From contig MHRM01000005.1 of the NCBI GenBank assembly GCA_001822575.1, positions 1 through 28,993 of the forward strand: a stretch of DNA of 28,993 bases. The letters run 5' to 3'. This stretch comes from Candidatus Taylorbacteria bacterium RIFCSPHIGHO2_02_FULL_44_12. Lineage in GTDB: Bacteria; Patescibacteriota; Minisyncoccia; Phycocordibacterales; PALSA-1337. The notes under the pieces are model-generated. The model saw only the letters and a list, made by a program, of their open reading frames with translations. It was not told where the DNA came from and searched no databases. The translations under genes were made by a program, and so were the position numbers. Below, piece by piece: positions 28,921 to 28,993 of the stretch. The number at the start of each line of letters is the position of its first letter. Position 1 is the first letter of the stretch.

Positions 28921-28993
28921 GAAAAACACTCTTTGCTCTTTTCATTTTGCGCGCGCCGGATTTCTTTTTCTCCTAATGAAAAGAGTATTTTTC
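28921..28993. repeat. Partial inverted-repeat element at the right edge
   Basis: CTCTTTTCATT (28936-28946) pairs with AATGAAAAGAG (28975-28985). GAAAAA-ACTCTTT further out (28921-28934) also matches the right end up to 28993, with one mismatch and a 7-nt internal duplication. The element is cut by the window edge. No gene is seen in 28891-28993. Confidence 0.5.

Noticed and set aside
1..28993. CRISPR arrays, rRNA genes and prophage structural genes
   Set aside because: No regularly spaced identical repeats with spacers, no rRNA sequence and no capsid, tail or terminase-like proteins were seen.

Overview
The window looks like a piece of a Candidate Phyla Radiation (Patescibacteria, most likely Parcubacteria-type) chromosome. 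The evidence is indirect: a compact monoderm-style type IV pilus cluster (pilM-N-O, pilB, pilT, pilC, pilD and several prepilins, with no secretin gene in view), reduced or missing zinc motifs in LigA, ComF and PilB, short spacers, few Shine-Dalgarno sites, and many -10 boxes lying only 6-8 nt before ATG. No rRNA, tRNA or CRISPR array was found.

Layout. (1) 1-610: a RAYT (REP-associated tyrosine transposase) remnant that stops just before its catalytic tyrosine, next to two copies of a GCGAGGCCTCGC palindrome; a third, perfect 36-bp copy sits in the pilin promoter region at 7894-7929. (2) 614-3973: a GC-rich proline-rich lipoprotein gene and ligA. ligA carries a 123-bp palindromic element inserted in frame. 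(3) 4054-16020: the type IV pilus locus, read right to left, from pilM through the PilN-, PilO- and PilP-like proteins, PilB, a CheY-like receiver, PilT, PilC, the main pilins and PilD to four minor prepilins. (4) 16037-18933: comF, tyrS, a DUF1428 protein and a VOC/PhnB-like protein. (5) 19046-28993: an accessory region of small unrelated genes: pyrophosphatase, DUF3800-like protein, two HEPN-like proteins, membrane-anchored proteins, a Fic fragment, a DNPH1-like hydrolase, a HicAB pair with a broken toxin, a DUF2188 protein, and a type II restriction-modification locus with an XRE regulator and an ImmA-like peptidase.

The most striking feature is how region 5 is built. Related degenerate sequences, called R1-R8 here, lie on the + strand between almost all the modules. 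Each starts at a GGCGG-like border and encodes a short KLE/KFE peptide. Two different promoter blocks (A and B) are each reused in front of unrelated minus-strand genes beside an R copy. Two R copies are followed by GC-rich hairpins sharing an unusual AGGAGGGG...GGGGAGGAA loop. This resembles a cassette array with reused promoters, but no recombinase is visible here.

A second theme is long inverted-repeat elements (3143-3265, 4054-4152, 14719-14892, 16696-16819, perhaps 28921-28993). They share an architecture but have different arm sequences, and one has been absorbed into the LigA protein. A third theme is apparent leaderless transcription of many genes, including genes inside the pilus cluster.
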